Origin: Papaver somniferum
Taxonomy: Eukaryota > Streptophyta > Magnoliopsida > Ranunculales > Papaveraceae
DNA length: 64,000 nt
Assembly: GCF_003573695.1 (NCBI RefSeq)
Contig: NC_039358.1
Coordinates: 155,920,920 to 155,984,919 of the forward strand
Direction: 5' to 3'
Position numbers and translations under genes: made by a program. The notes beneath the pieces are model-generated. The model was not told where the DNA came from and made no database searches. It was given only the letters and a program-made list of their open reading frames with translations. This document shows, one piece after another, positions 34,595 to 45,784 of the stretch (the stretch's first letter is position 1; each line of letters starts with the position of its first letter).

Positions 34595-36060
34595 TGTTAG
34601 TGCTCGATTTTTGTACTAATTTTGAAGCTTTGTGTGTTTGTAGGTGTTTTTGGAGAAATACACTTGTGTGGAAAAAGTTGCTCAAAAAGTGCTATTTGGA
34701 CTCCCGGAGAAAAGTACTAAAGGCACCCTCAATTTGGATAAGGGGCACTTCAGTTGGGCACCTGCTATTCGCACCCCCAGTTTGGTTAGGGGGACACCAT
34801 CTTCTACCTTTCAAATCTGTTTTTGGCGGGAAAATCTGGTTTCAAAGAACCAGAATTAGGGTTGGCAGTTTGGACTAGAATGAAGGAGACTCAACGACTG
34901 GGAATTGTTGGGATGACTTGAATGGTGGTAACAGGCGTGGTATGTTCGATTTCGTCAGCTATATTTGGCTAGATTCTCGGTGAGAAGAAAACAGGGGAGT
35001 GCGTAGTTGAGAAGAGTTTTTCACGGGATTGTACGTGTTTTCTGTGCATGGCGTAAGATGGATGTGTGTTTAACTACTTCTGGGACGTGTTTCAGACTAA
35101 TTGGAGTGTGTCAGATGTGCAAAGACGCGTTAAGATTCAAAACAGGGAAGAAATCTCCGTATCTTGCATGGGAATATTTGTTATTAACTGTCGGGAATTA
35201 TTTGGAGTTATGAGAACATATTCTCGGTCAGAATGGGTATATATAGGCTGCTAGCACCACAGAGAAGGGGGGAGAGTTTTGGGGGGAATAGAGAACATTA
35301 CAGAGGCGTGAAAATCAAGTTGCAGAATCAGCATTGCTGCTGCTGCATTTACTGAAGAACACGAAGAACAGACTATCCACAACAGTCGTTTATCAGCAGT
35401 GAATAACGACACTAAGAGAGGGTCGTAAAGCTACAGTAACATCGACGGTTTCTTTGTGTCAATCTCTGTAACAGTGGGCTTGCAACACCATAAAAGTGTT
35501 GCAGTTTCCTGGTTTATTCAAGTTGTCTCCTTTTCATCATTTGTAAACCATTTTTGAGCAATGAAATCTTATTCTGAGTGTGTTTCCATGATGAGGAGCT
35601 AAACCCATCCTCTGGGGCGACGGAGGAAGACAAGTTTCACAAATGTGGTAATTCTATCAATTATTTTTACGACTATTTGCACTATTATCCAATTGATTTA
35701 TGAGTTTCATTGAATGGTTGTGATTACAATTGATGGGTCATGCTTAACTTAGATGTTTTGATGTCTCATTCTTTAGTTTTACATTCATTACTTTCGAAAT
35801 TCTACCTTAGGCAATAAATTAGAGTCAATGAAACTTCATCATACGAGCCATTATTGTTTAGAATTGATATCTGAACCACATGAGTGCGGAAATTTGGTGG
35901 AATCTTGTGCCCCGGTCTCTCCATAACTTCCTCAACACCTTTTTAATTGAGTTTGTTATTTTTATTTATAAAAATTAAGTCTAAAAAAATCTTCCTTCAC
36001 AAGTCTCAATGAACCTTTTACTAAAACATCATTGAAAATAACCATCACTGCCTTACAAAC
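34595..36060 (+). mobile_element. Probable nested LTR (solo) inside element B; 3' edge uncertain
   Basis: From TGTTAGTGCTCGATTTTTGT the sequence changes character: TTTGGAGAAATACACTTGTG, short repeats about CACCCTCAATTTGG/CACCCCCAGTTTGG (34730-34790), a TATATATA box near 35235, then GGAGCTAAACCCATCCTCTG and TGGTGGAATCTTGTGCCCCG (35890-35920). This looks like a full LTR with promoter and U5 but no second LTR or coding region. I cannot fix the right boundary or a target duplication, so the end is approximate. Confidence 0.5.
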
Positions 36061-36285
36061 AACTTGTGTGAACATGATAAGTTTCCATATCTAAAGTATT
36101 TTTAGATACATGATCTAGAAGTTTGATTCTTCAGAAGAATCTGTGTGATTCTATAACACATAAGATACGAAAATCTTTTCAAATCTGGTCAGAATTATTT
36201 ATTTAAGGCTAACACCTATGTGTGGTATGTGTTAAATTCTTCTCGAATATATGTACTCATCTTATTCGAGAACCTATGGTAAAGG

Positions 36286-36726
36286 ATGTATGCTCAAACC
36301 AGATCTCAAGCCAAAATTCTGAAAGCATTAAGTGGAATGACTTCTAAGGAAACTGTTCAACTTGATGATACCTTCAAGAAATCTGGTTGTGAAGATATAG
36401 AAAATGAAAAGGAAGATATGACTCATCTCCTTGTCCAAAACAGTTTGGATGCTAAGATTGATATTATCAATCTACGACAAGTCCTCCTCAGTACTATCGA
36501 AACGCATCATAGATAGGCAGCACTACTAAGAACTGTTATTCGTAACCAAAGAAATCTGATTAAACTTGGAATCGGTAACAGGGAGTATGCTCGGAATATT
36601 AATCGAAAGGTTAATGCTTTATCCTGTGAACATAATCAAGGTACTGTGTGCAGAATCCAAGATATCAGTCGAGATGCTGTTGATGAAGATCCTGAAAAAA
36701 TTGAGGAAATTGAAGATGATCTTTGA
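36286..36726 (+). pseudogene. Element B ORF2, unknown small protein, one nonsense codon
   Basis: ATG at 36286 (MYAQTRSQAKILKALSGMTS) to a TGA at 36724-36726, 146 codons, with one in-frame TAG at 36514-36516. The end is strongly acidic (AVDEDPEKIEEIEDDL). Position, size and helical character parallel element C's second ORF at 54195-54647. No known domain is recognised. Confidence 0.45.
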
Positions 36727-37218
36727 AAAATCCGCTAAGAAATAGACACCAGTTTTTGATTTCTTTCAATAATTGTATAAGGTCTATTTTGAATAAAACT
36801 ATCTTATTTATGAATAAAATTATTATTTTATAAATTTTCTTGTGATAATTTTCGATTACACCTGTGCTTGAACACTTTATATTATTGCTATGTATGTTTA
36901 TGGGATGTTTGATTTCAGTTTTCATGACATTAATATTCGATCTCATATGGTGTGAACCCTTATGGTTTGGGTGACTTTTTGGTTTCGCAGGATTAAGTTC
37001 TAGCCCATGTTGGTAGGCTTTATCAAAGGATCATAAGGGGTTCCGATTGAAACTAATATGTGAAAAAGTCACAATATGTTGAATCGTTTGGTTTAGCATA
37101 AAAGCATATGTGTTTCGGTGTTATAACTTTTGCATCGCATTAGTTAAAACCGGTTTTCAACCTTTCTCTGGTAAAGGTTGGTCTTTGTTGTTGTTCTTTT
37201 GTCTTGCAAGAGGATGAC

Positions 37219-38524
37219 AACACAACGGGGGAGAGTTCTATGTGAACTTGCGCTTAATGACATATCTTTCTAGGGTGAAGAGGATGCGGAACTTGAGGCA
37301 ACGAATTTGTTAGTTAATCGTTTTCCTGTTTAAGAAAAGCCTGATTTTATTGCATATATTTATTGTTTTTTCTTAACAAAATTTCAGTACAATTGATGTT
37401 TATTCCATTATTTGTGTATGGATGTGTGTGTGATTCAATTGTTTCCGGTTAAGAAAAACTATTGTTATCTTTGTTTATGGTTAGGTATCAATTGTTTAGG
37501 CTTACGAAATTTTGGTACTTTAATGTCTATGTTTGTTTCAATTGCTTCCGGTTGAGGTAAATAATTATGCAAGTTGATTTATTTGGTTTGTATGAATTGT
37601 TTATGGCTTAACAAAAAGGTTTCCGGGATCAATTGTTTAGTCCAATTCGATTCCGGATAAGAGAAACTAATTTAATTCTGATCTTAGTTAGACTTATCAA
37701 AGTGGAGGTTTTGGTTATTCAAGTCTAATCGAATGCCTTCACAAGAAATGCTAGTTAAATAACCTAATACTTGTCTTGTTTAATAGTGAAAGGTCTAAGT
37801 TATATTTGAATAATTAGAACCTGATGAGAAAAATAGAGTCAATTATGATCTTTATTTTGGTCTTATCGAACAAGCGATTGTATTTGTATAATCGGTTTAG
37901 AAAAATAACTAAGGTGCTTAGTCAATTTTTAATTTTTCTAAACTATTAGGGAGAATTGCTTCGGGCAATTATTTCCTTGGTAACATATCAAAACAAAATT
38001 ACTTTTTACTTTCGGTTTTGATATTGGTTATCTGAAATGGTGTGTGGAACCCTCGTGCTTAACTCTTATAGGTTTTGCAAGTATTTTAAGATTTGCAAGA
38101 TCCTTTCGGTTTGTCCTTTATTTGCTCGTACCTTTGTCATTTGGTGACAAAAAGGGGGAGAAATATATGGAGTAAACAAGTGATTTGGTATCACTAAGGA
38201 AAGGACAATGGTGCTTAAACGTTATATCTAACGAAAGAGTAAAGCATAGACTAATGGGGAGTAACATATCGTATTGATACTTGTCGTTATCTTAACTACA
38301 AAGGGAATAACAAAGACGTGCGGATTGAAAATCAACCTATCTTACCTATAGGGGGAATTTTAGCTTTGTTATTATAATGTCAACAGTGGCATTTATGGAT
38401 TGAATGTATAAAGGTTATTGTGCTGTTGAAACTTGGAATCAAGCGTATGTGTAATGAATTCTTTATAATTTGTTTATCCATATGATGTAAGAGTTTTTTC
38501 ACTAAAATTGGAAAAGAGGGAGAT
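37219..38524 (+). promoter_or_regulatory. Ladder of G-rich purine tracts before the 3' LTR of element B
   Basis: ACGGGGGAGAGTTC (near 37225), GACAAAAAGGGGGAGAAAT (near 38144), ATGGGGAGTAAC (38259) and the terminal AAAAGAGGGAGAT (38510-38522). The last is the polypurine tract next to the LTR. Element C has the same succession (55753, 55996, 56100, 56403). Multiple such tracts ahead of the 3' LTR are known from SIRE-type elements. Confidence 0.65.
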
Positions 38525-38821
38525 TGTTAGAGCATAGCTCGGTTGAACTCACCAAGCGTTGGTATCTCAAGTTTGGTTGTCATATTTTAGTGAACTAACA
38601 CTCATTTAAAGAGTCGCTTGATTATTTACTAGAGTCAACTTCTTATAGGTTAGATATAAATTTACTAGGATATGAGATTTACAAGTATTACGTGAATACT
38701 TGAAGAATGTGAAGAAGTAAAGAGCTACATCGACGACATCATCCTCCCTCTTGCGGTTAGTAATATTTGACTTGAACTGTTTCATTCCTAACGTATCTTT
38801 CAAGTCGTGCATATTGAAAAC
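38525..38821 (+). mobile_element. 3' LTR of element B, truncated at 38821
   Basis: TGTTAGAGCATAGCTCGGTT onward matches 30561-30858 of the 5' LTR up to CATATTGAAAAC, where LTR D begins with TGAAAAAGG. The remainder was displaced by D and should lie beyond the right edge. Confidence 0.85.
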
Positions 38822-38983
38822 TGAAAAAGGGGGGGGGGTCTAACAACACCACCCAATATTTTGCTTAGCAATCTGTATGGACTAACTCCGAAATACTTTT
38901 TAGAGAATTAACTAGACAGTCAGACTCAATCTAGGTAAAAGTATCACAAGGAGTTAATATCTCTCTCTTGTTTTGATTTACTC
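38822..38983 (-). mobile_element. Element D: SIRE-like LTR end, minus orientation, piece 1
   Basis: The plus strand TGAAAAAGGGGGGGGGGTCT then AACAACACCACCCAAT is the reverse complement of the 3' end of the C-family LTR. The match continues to TTTACTC at 38983, where element E is inserted. D continues as 50214-50231 and 58823-59837. Its left edge sits in B's 3' LTR with possible duplication AAAAC. Confidence 0.85.
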
Positions 38984-39454
38984 TGTAGGATCAGAATCTT
39001 GCAGCAATAATGCCTCAGCGAAATCATTAACAACACAACACGACAGTGTTGCAGAACAACTTCAGAAATGACATAGTAAACGACATCAACCAAATCATGA
39101 GAAAAGTGTGACGGTCCTGCGAAAATAAGGAAGTTTTGCGATATTGATATTTATAAGGTTGTGATAATGTCGTAAGTCATATCCGAAAATAAAGGACAGA
39201 TTAGCTATCATCCACTATGTAATTCCCTATAAATAGCCGTTCAGTTGTAAAGGAAAGGGAGAGATATTTTTTGAGTGAGAAGCAAATAAATAAGAGAGAG
39301 AAAATTTAGAGCAGTGGTTATTCTTGATTCCTTTATCTTTTCTTGTAAGATTGTTCAAAGATTCATCAATAAATTTAGGATTGTCAATCCAAAAATGAGT
39401 TGAATGTTAATAAAATCTTGTGAGGGGTGTAGTGTAGGATTTCCTGCAACTACA
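38984..39454 (+). mobile_element. 5' LTR of element E (471 bp)
   Basis: TGTAGGATCAGAATC ... CCTGCAACTACA. It contains the TATA box TATAAATA at 39228-39235 followed by GCCGTTCAGTTGTAAAGG. It pairs with 49738-50208, same length. Confidence 0.95.
39228..39235 (+). promoter_or_regulatory. TATA box of element E LTR
   Basis: CCCTATAAATAGCCG, conserved unchanged in the 3' LTR. In the 5' LTR it would drive the element's genomic RNA. Confidence 0.7.
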
Positions 39455-39457
39455 TAA

Positions 39458-39475
39458 TGGCGCTAGAAACAGGGA
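39458..39475 (+). other. Primer-binding site of element E
   Basis: TGGCGCTAGAAACAGGGA begins three bases after the LTR end, the usual place and form (TGGCGC...) for a gypsy primer site. Confidence 0.8.
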
Positions 39476-39591
39476 GGAAGATTGAAGATCACCATAGAAA
39501 AGGTTGAAGATTAATATTCTGATTTGTGGGAAATTAGAATAACTGGTGAAGAATTTTACGAAATCTCTTACAATTCATTAGTATTGAAGAA

Positions 39592-42253
39592 ATGGCTAGA
39601 AGGAGGAATATATCTGAACAACCAACAACCGCTAGAAGAAGAAGTAAAAGACTTGCTGGAAGGGAGAGAAGTGAAACATGAGAATCTACTAGAATATGAA
39701 ATGATGAAGAAAATCAAATTCAACAACCAGTTCAACAAACACCGGTACAAAATAGAACTATGGATTATGATAGAGTGAGCATACATACTTGGCGATCAAA
39801 TTCAGCAGATGAAGAAGAAGAACGACAAACGAGAAATAATAGACAAACAGAGGGAGGACAAGAAATAGTTGAAGGAATAATTCGTGAAGATGAGGAAATT
39901 GGAGCAGTAGAGATGTTGAGACGAAGAATGCATGAATAAAGAAGAGCTGAGACAGAAGAGCGTGCAAATCTAACAAGGCAAAATCACGAATTGAGGATGG
40001 AAAATATGAGACTACAGAGTAGAAGATCAAGAAGTACTACAAGATCGTATTCAAGATCGACTAGAAGAGAGATGAGGCGAAACTCATCCACAGTTAATGT
40101 TGGAAATAATATTCGAGAAGAAATACGAAATCTGAATGAAGAACATCGCGAAGGTAGAGAAAGGACTGATGATGTTATGTTCCACAAAATGAAACTTTTG
40201 ATGATAGGCAAAATGATAGAAATCAGGAGAATGGACAACGTCAGGGACGAAATAATCAAGATGGTTAAGGGAATCGAGAGGAAGGAAGGAGAATTTTACA
40301 TGAGAGAGAAACTCAAAGAAATCAACAAACGATTGGAGAAGAAATTGAAAGACACTATGCTGAACAAGCACATTTAACTTGTGAACGTGAAAAATTGAGA
40401 GCGGAAATGGAAGAACAAGAGATTCAGGAGGCAATTTGCCAGAACAATCATGACAATCGAGAAAGAAGGCGTACACAAAACCGAAATAATGGTAATATCA
40501 ATGAAGAGTATGATAGAGTGCAGAGGAGGGATGAAAGACAGCGAATGGAATTGATAAGAAATGAACAAAATCATGGAGGGGAAAATGAGAGACATCATCA
40601 TATACGAATTCAAGATAGAGATGAGGAAGAGAACCGCAGGAGAAGACGAGATGAGGATGATGAAGAAGAAATGCAAAATTTCGCGAGAGAAGAAAGACAT
40701 GAACGCAGAAGAAGAGAGGCGAAATTAAAAAGACCAATGGATCAAAATTCAGGCATAAATGAACAAATCTTAAAAGAATTGGAAGAAATGAGAGGAATGC
40801 TAAATAATAGAGGAGAAGTAGGCAGAAGACAATTAGATGAAGCTAAAGAACAAGTTGCGAAAACTCCATTTACAAGAGAAGTACAACTAGGAGGAATACC
40901 TCCGAAATGCAATTTACCCGCATTAACCAACATTTTTGATGGAACAACTTGTGCAATTCAACACATTCAAGCCTACGCGAGGTGCATGTTGCAGTGGGAA
41001 AATCATGATGCCGTATTGTGCAAGTATTTTGCATCCAGTCTAACAGGAGAGGCGTTAAAATGGTTCGAAGGTCTACCAAAAAATACAATAACATCTTTCA
41101 ATCAATTGCAGACCACATTCTTGGGGGAATATATAAGTAACAATTCTTCGCGACCTGGTATTGAAGATGTGTTTGGATTAAAACAAAGGATTGGCGAAAG
41201 TTTGAAGCACCTAACTAAAAGGTGGAGAACTATGTGTAGTGAAATGGCTGGCCGTGTGGATGAGAGATATCTTATCTTATCATTTATCAATGCTATGTTC
41301 GCAACCAATCTATTGTATATCCAAATTTTCAGAGTCAAGAATACAATCACAATGACTGAACTGCGAGAACTTCAGGAAGAGTATATTTCTCTAGAGGAAA
41401 GGCAAAATGAAATGGAATCATACCCAGTTGCGAACACTAATTCACAAGCAGCGAATGCAAGCTTATTACCTAAACTAATAAACACAGTGGCGAGCACTTC
41501 GCAAGTACAACAAGAAAAGGTTACAGGCAACAACAATCAAAAGAAACTGGTGGGTATGGGTAGCCGAGATCAAGAGGAGTATGAAAGAGAAAGAAATTTC
41601 TACAATCGCGGTGGAAATAATAAGATTCAAAGACTTGATCAGCCGCAAGAAACTTATGGAGGTCAAAGACAAAATTATAATAGAGGACAAGGAGGTCACA
41701 AGGTAGTATGGGAAGAAATCAAGATGCCACCTCTAAATGCAAGTGTGGAGAAAATATGGGAAGCTATAATTTTGATGGAGAATATACCAACACCATGGAA
41801 CATGGGAACGGAATCACCTCAAAGCCGCAGAAGTCATGAGTTCTGTTCTTATCATCATTTTCACGTACATACTACAAATGATTGCAAAAATATAAAGAGA
41901 ATTATTCTGAGAATGATAGATCAAGGAAAACTAAACCACTTTCTGGTAGGACACCCACAATCTCAACCATTACTACCACCACCACTAGAGCATCACAGAG
42001 TAAACACGGTGAAAGAGAAGGAAACGTTCTTCGTAGAAGTTGGTGCAAAAGAAAAGAATCTATTATGTCACTCTATCATTCATACAAGACAATTGAAGAT
42101 TTTCATGACAATGTTTTGAGTAGAGTGTTCGCAAGAGACAGTGATGGAAGAGAAATTATGAACATTGCGAAAATCTCGCCACTAACCCTGAACCCTGGCA
42201 GGTGTCAGACTCTATACATTGTGTTACCACTTAGCAGAGTCATGTGTCTTTAA
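39592..42253 (+). pseudogene. Gag of element E with long Arg/Glu-rich N-terminal extension
   Basis: The frame opens MARRRNISEQPTTARRRSKR at 39592 and is broken by stops near 39676 and 39938, a frame change near 40190 and another near 42030. The first ~380 residues are extremely rich in Arg, Glu, Asn and Gln (RRRRRDEDDEEEMQNFAREE) and should be coiled coil or disordered and nucleic-acid binding. The retrotransposon gag domain follows (LPALTNIFDGTTCAIQHIQA, YFASSLTGEALKWFEGLPKN, FNQLQTTFLGEYISNN), then a basic linker and CSYHHFHVHTTNDCKNI, a His/Cys-containing stretch. The largest open part is 40395-42119. Gag would build the particle and package RNA. Confidence 0.85.
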
Positions 42254-42271
42254 TAAACAGTCGCTACCCCC

Positions 42272-42556
42272 TGGTATGTTGACGTAGAGTCACCCTACAA
42301 TGCATTAATTGTTCGACCTTGGCTACATGGGATTCTAGGTGTAGCTTCAACTTTCCACCAGTGCATCAAATTCCCTCACCCCAGCGGTGTAGGAATCATA
42401 AAAGGAGATTGGGTTGAAGGAAAGAAATTTTACGAAACTGAGGTAGAATCCTGCGAAGGAAGAACAAACAAGAAGGAAAGTTGGCGACGCAAAATCAAAG
42501 AGACACAAAGAAGTGAGAGATTGATGGTGGATGCAATCGAACGAAAAGAAGAATAA
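42272..42556 (+). pseudogene. Protease C-terminal remnant of element E
   Basis: WYVDVESPYNALIVRPWLHG then VASTFHQCIKFPHPSGVG and IIKGDW corresponds to the C-terminal half of gypsy retropepsins. The catalytic DTG half is absent and gag runs almost directly into it, so an internal deletion removed the rest. After the TAA at 42554-42556 no reverse transcriptase, RNase H or integrase follows. Confidence 0.75.
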
Positions 42557-44140
42557 ATGTTGTTAAACTAATGCTATCTCAGAATAAGAAATGGTGAACA
42601 TACCACTACCAAGGAAGCAGTAGCAGAAAATAACAAAGAAGCAGAGAATGGCAAAGGTAATAAAAATAAGAAGTGTATGAATGATTGATTTGTTGCGACA
42701 CTCTCGCAACAAATAAAATTCTCAAAAGTACATTTTACTGAATGATAAAAAAGAGATTGAGAAGTGAAAATACGATGTGATGATGTGCGAGAATCTGGCA
42801 GAGATAATGAATTCTACAAAAAACAATCAGAGAACAATGAAAAAAGAGAAAGGGGCGAACCTTTATGGCGTACACCCTAGTTCTTGAATACAATTTCGCA
42901 AGAGGCAAATGTAAGACCTAAAGTACGTCATATAAGGGGATACCTGTTGCATGGCTCAGGGAAAGGCTACACCGCCACCGGAACCTGAGTCATGGATATT
43001 TGGGGTCAATAAAGCCCATCCGGGAGAGGCACCTTGGATTCTCATCTTAAGCATATGACTTGGGTTGGGCGACTAAGGTAATAAGGACTCTCCCAAGGAG
43101 TGCAGAATCTGACCAAGGCGCCGAGGTACACGGTTGAGTCTGGAGTGCCAGGGGCGTCTGGAGCGTACCTTGCCATTCTTGACAATTCTTGGCTTATACT
43201 GCACTCGACCCGAACAAAACCCCACTTAGGGTGCAGTCTCGTAACCTTAAACCCTATAGGTAAAAGAGATAAGAGGCTGCGAAAACAACTGGTTGTTGTT
43301 AAGACCGGATGGGAGGAGCCAACCTTGTATGGTAGAGGTACGCCTCCTTGAAGGGGCAACCAGGGGGGAGATAAGGGAGGCACCCTCCATTAGGGAGCTG
43401 ATAAGTGCCTTAAGACGCAAATGTCATGAGGCTTTTTACTCGCAAGGGTATTAAGACTTGTCATATTTATGCGACAATCCTGAAGAGGAAATAATACTAA
43501 AGAGAAAGATAAGACGAGATCAATGGGTTTTCGCATAAAAGTGCGAAGACGTCCTGCGATTTCGTCGCAAGACGCCAATGTCATGGGGCTTTATTTTAGC
43601 AAGAAAATTTAGGCCTGTCATATTGTCGCAACTATTCTGGAGAGGCAATAATACAAAGAAAAAAGTTAAGGCAAGATCAATGGGTTTTTGCATGAAAGTG
43701 CAAGGACGTCCTGCGATTTTGTCGCAATGACAAGAGGTGGCATAATAAGACCTTTAACTAGGAAGGCAAAATAAGACCACACAGAGGCACAAAATTCACT
43801 TCGCATATGATTGCGAAATTATACATAAACAACTGCGAAGTTGAGGCACAAAATAAGAAAAATCTGCAAAATCTCTCATTTGGATACAAATAACAGAGGC
43901 AAGTATGGGAATGAATGAAATTAGAAAATGTTATTTGTCTCCACATGATAGATTTACGCAAAAATTCAAAAATTAATGATTATTTTGATTAACCGTATTG
44001 CAAGGAAGAATTTTTTTAATGAATGCAGGTCGAAATGAAAGAAACTCATATATTAAGGAATATGGGGAACTAAAAGAATTCACAAATATACAAAAAGAAG
44101 GAATAAATGTACTACAGAAGATCAAAGAAAGAAACAAAGA
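42557..44140. other. Noncoding internal region of element E between gag and the antisense gene
   Basis: No coding region. It includes a GC-richer stretch at 42950-43400 and a tandem duplication at 43417-43730. Gag (plus) and the antisense gene (minus) end toward each other across it. Confidence 0.6.
43417..43730. repeat. About 155-bp tandem duplication in element E
   Basis: Two units share ATGTCATG(A/G)GGCTTT, (A/G)AGATCAATGGGTTTT(C/T)GCAT, AAGTGC(G/A)A(A/G)GACGTCCTGCG and ATTT(C/T)GTCGCAA. Starts are near 43417 and 43573. Confidence 0.8.
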
Positions 44141-45784
44141 CTACTTCTTAGTTGATCCTTCATCATCTTCATCATACTTGTTCTCTTCTTCGTCTGCATC
44201 AGAACCTTTATCTCCATCATAACCTTCATCACCATCAGATTCTTCATCATCAGCTTCGCTATCAGAGATGGTCAGACTAGGAATGTTCTTTGGGATCTCC
44301 TCCAACATACAAGGATAATCAGAGTGAGTAATACTATGGTCATCACAAACCATTTGAATAGTTTGATTGCCAAAATGCAGAGCGTCGTTCTTAAAGTTCG
44401 CAACAATGATCCTGGTTTGATTCTTTAATCTAGAATATTTGTCGTTGCGAGAAGAAAAATTCTTTGCGAGTTCCTCTTTTTCAGCTTCAAGTTCCTCAAC
44501 TCTTTGGCGATATCTACTTTCAGATCCTGCGAAGCATATAACAATTAATCAGTAACTTGATAAAAACTCGTGAAAAACCAAAGGTTAATAAAGGAAAACA
44601 GTTAATGACCTTCTCTCTCAGAAATCATATCTCTAATCAAGGCTGTATGCTCAACTTGGATACTAACATTTACACTTAAATCTTTTCTGGCGTTATCCAA
44701 GATTGTCGCGGCCCAAGCTAACTCATCATCACTATTTATGAGAAGACGAGAACGAACTTGGTTTAAGCACAACATTTTGACGATTGGCTTCATCTCGTTC
44801 AAGTTGAACCTCAAGAAGAGTCTCTTGGAATTTCGCCAAAGCCTTAACACCTTGATCAGAGATACAATCTTTATCATCTATAAGTTTGCTAATCTTGGTT
44901 CTTAATTCATTGATCTTCTCTTTAGAATTGAGATAAAAACGTTTAAATTGGTTGGCTAAACCTAAACTAGATCTATGATCAATCTCTAAGAGGCGAAATT
45001 TGGATTTAAGTTCATTCAAAGACAGAGATGAAATTTTATCATTAGAGAAACTATTCAAAGATTTATTAAGATGTTCAAGAACAGTGTCACATCGAGAAAT
45101 GAACAAATAAGAATGGCTTCATCAAAAAGACCATAAATGTCTGCAAAAAGGATTAATCAAATAATATAAGACAATAGGATGAATGAATGAAAGGTAAGGA
45201 GAAAAATTGCATACCATAGAGCTGATCATTAGCTTTTTGAAGAGTAGAAATTTTGTTCTTTTTTCGAAGAAGTGTCGGTTTCCAGTTGTTTGTTCTTCTC
45301 GCGAAGACCTTTGATTTCAGCTTCTAATTGTTCGTTCTTCTCACGAAGACCTTTAGCTTCAGTTTCCAGTTCTTCATACGAAATTGAAGATTCTTCTTTT
45401 CAAGAATTTCGCATCTCCTCTCCAAATCTGAGGCAAAAGCGAAAGAAGCTTTTCCAGCCTGCGAAGAAAATACAAAAAATAATTAAAATAAAAAGAAAGT
45501 TTGAGTCACAATAATGAAGAAGTAAAAAGACGAAAGCATACCAAACTGTTGAGGGAATTTAGGAAGCTAGGACTCACTGATCTGGAGACTCCACGAAGAG
45601 AACTATCACCATCCAACAAAGGAGTATCGCAAATAGTTGCGAGAGCTTTGCATATACTGGCGAGGCAATTATCTCCCATCCCTTGCCAAGAATCAGAGAA
45701 GATACCAGATAACTGTGCCATAGAGGATTCAGGTGGAGAATCTTGATTCGCAGCAGAGTCGTCATCATCATCTTTATTGTCTTC

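Larger units (their letters stand above)
30561..38821 (+). mobile_element. Element B: non-autonomous SIRE-like copia element without pol
   Basis: 5' LTR 30561-33404, PBS TGGTATCAGAGC at 33407-33418, internal region to 38524, purine tract AAAAGAGGGAGAT, then 3' LTR from 38525, cut at 38821 by LTR D. Length, LTR size and PBS fit the SIRE/Maximus branch of Ty1/copia. No protease, integrase, reverse transcriptase or RNase H motif is present. Instead there are two unknown ORFs (33612-34388 and 36286-36726) and one further nested insertion (34595 to about 36060). It is inserted in element A, probably with target duplication TCAAA. Confidence 0.85.

Noticed and set aside
29452..38821. Integrated pararetrovirus as an explanation of A/B
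   Set aside because: LTR structure with TGTTAG start, initiator-Met PBS and terminal polypurine tract fits copia elements, and no movement protein or coat motif is present.
39984..41699. Minus-strand ORFs across element E gag (Phe/Leu/Ser-rich)
   Set aside because: They are the complement of the Arg/Glu-rich plus-strand gag; composition is an automatic mirror.
43042..43383. 113-aa minus ORF and 83-aa plus ORF in element E
   Set aside because: Overlapping opposite frames in a GC-richer noncoding stretch; no recognisable motif in either.
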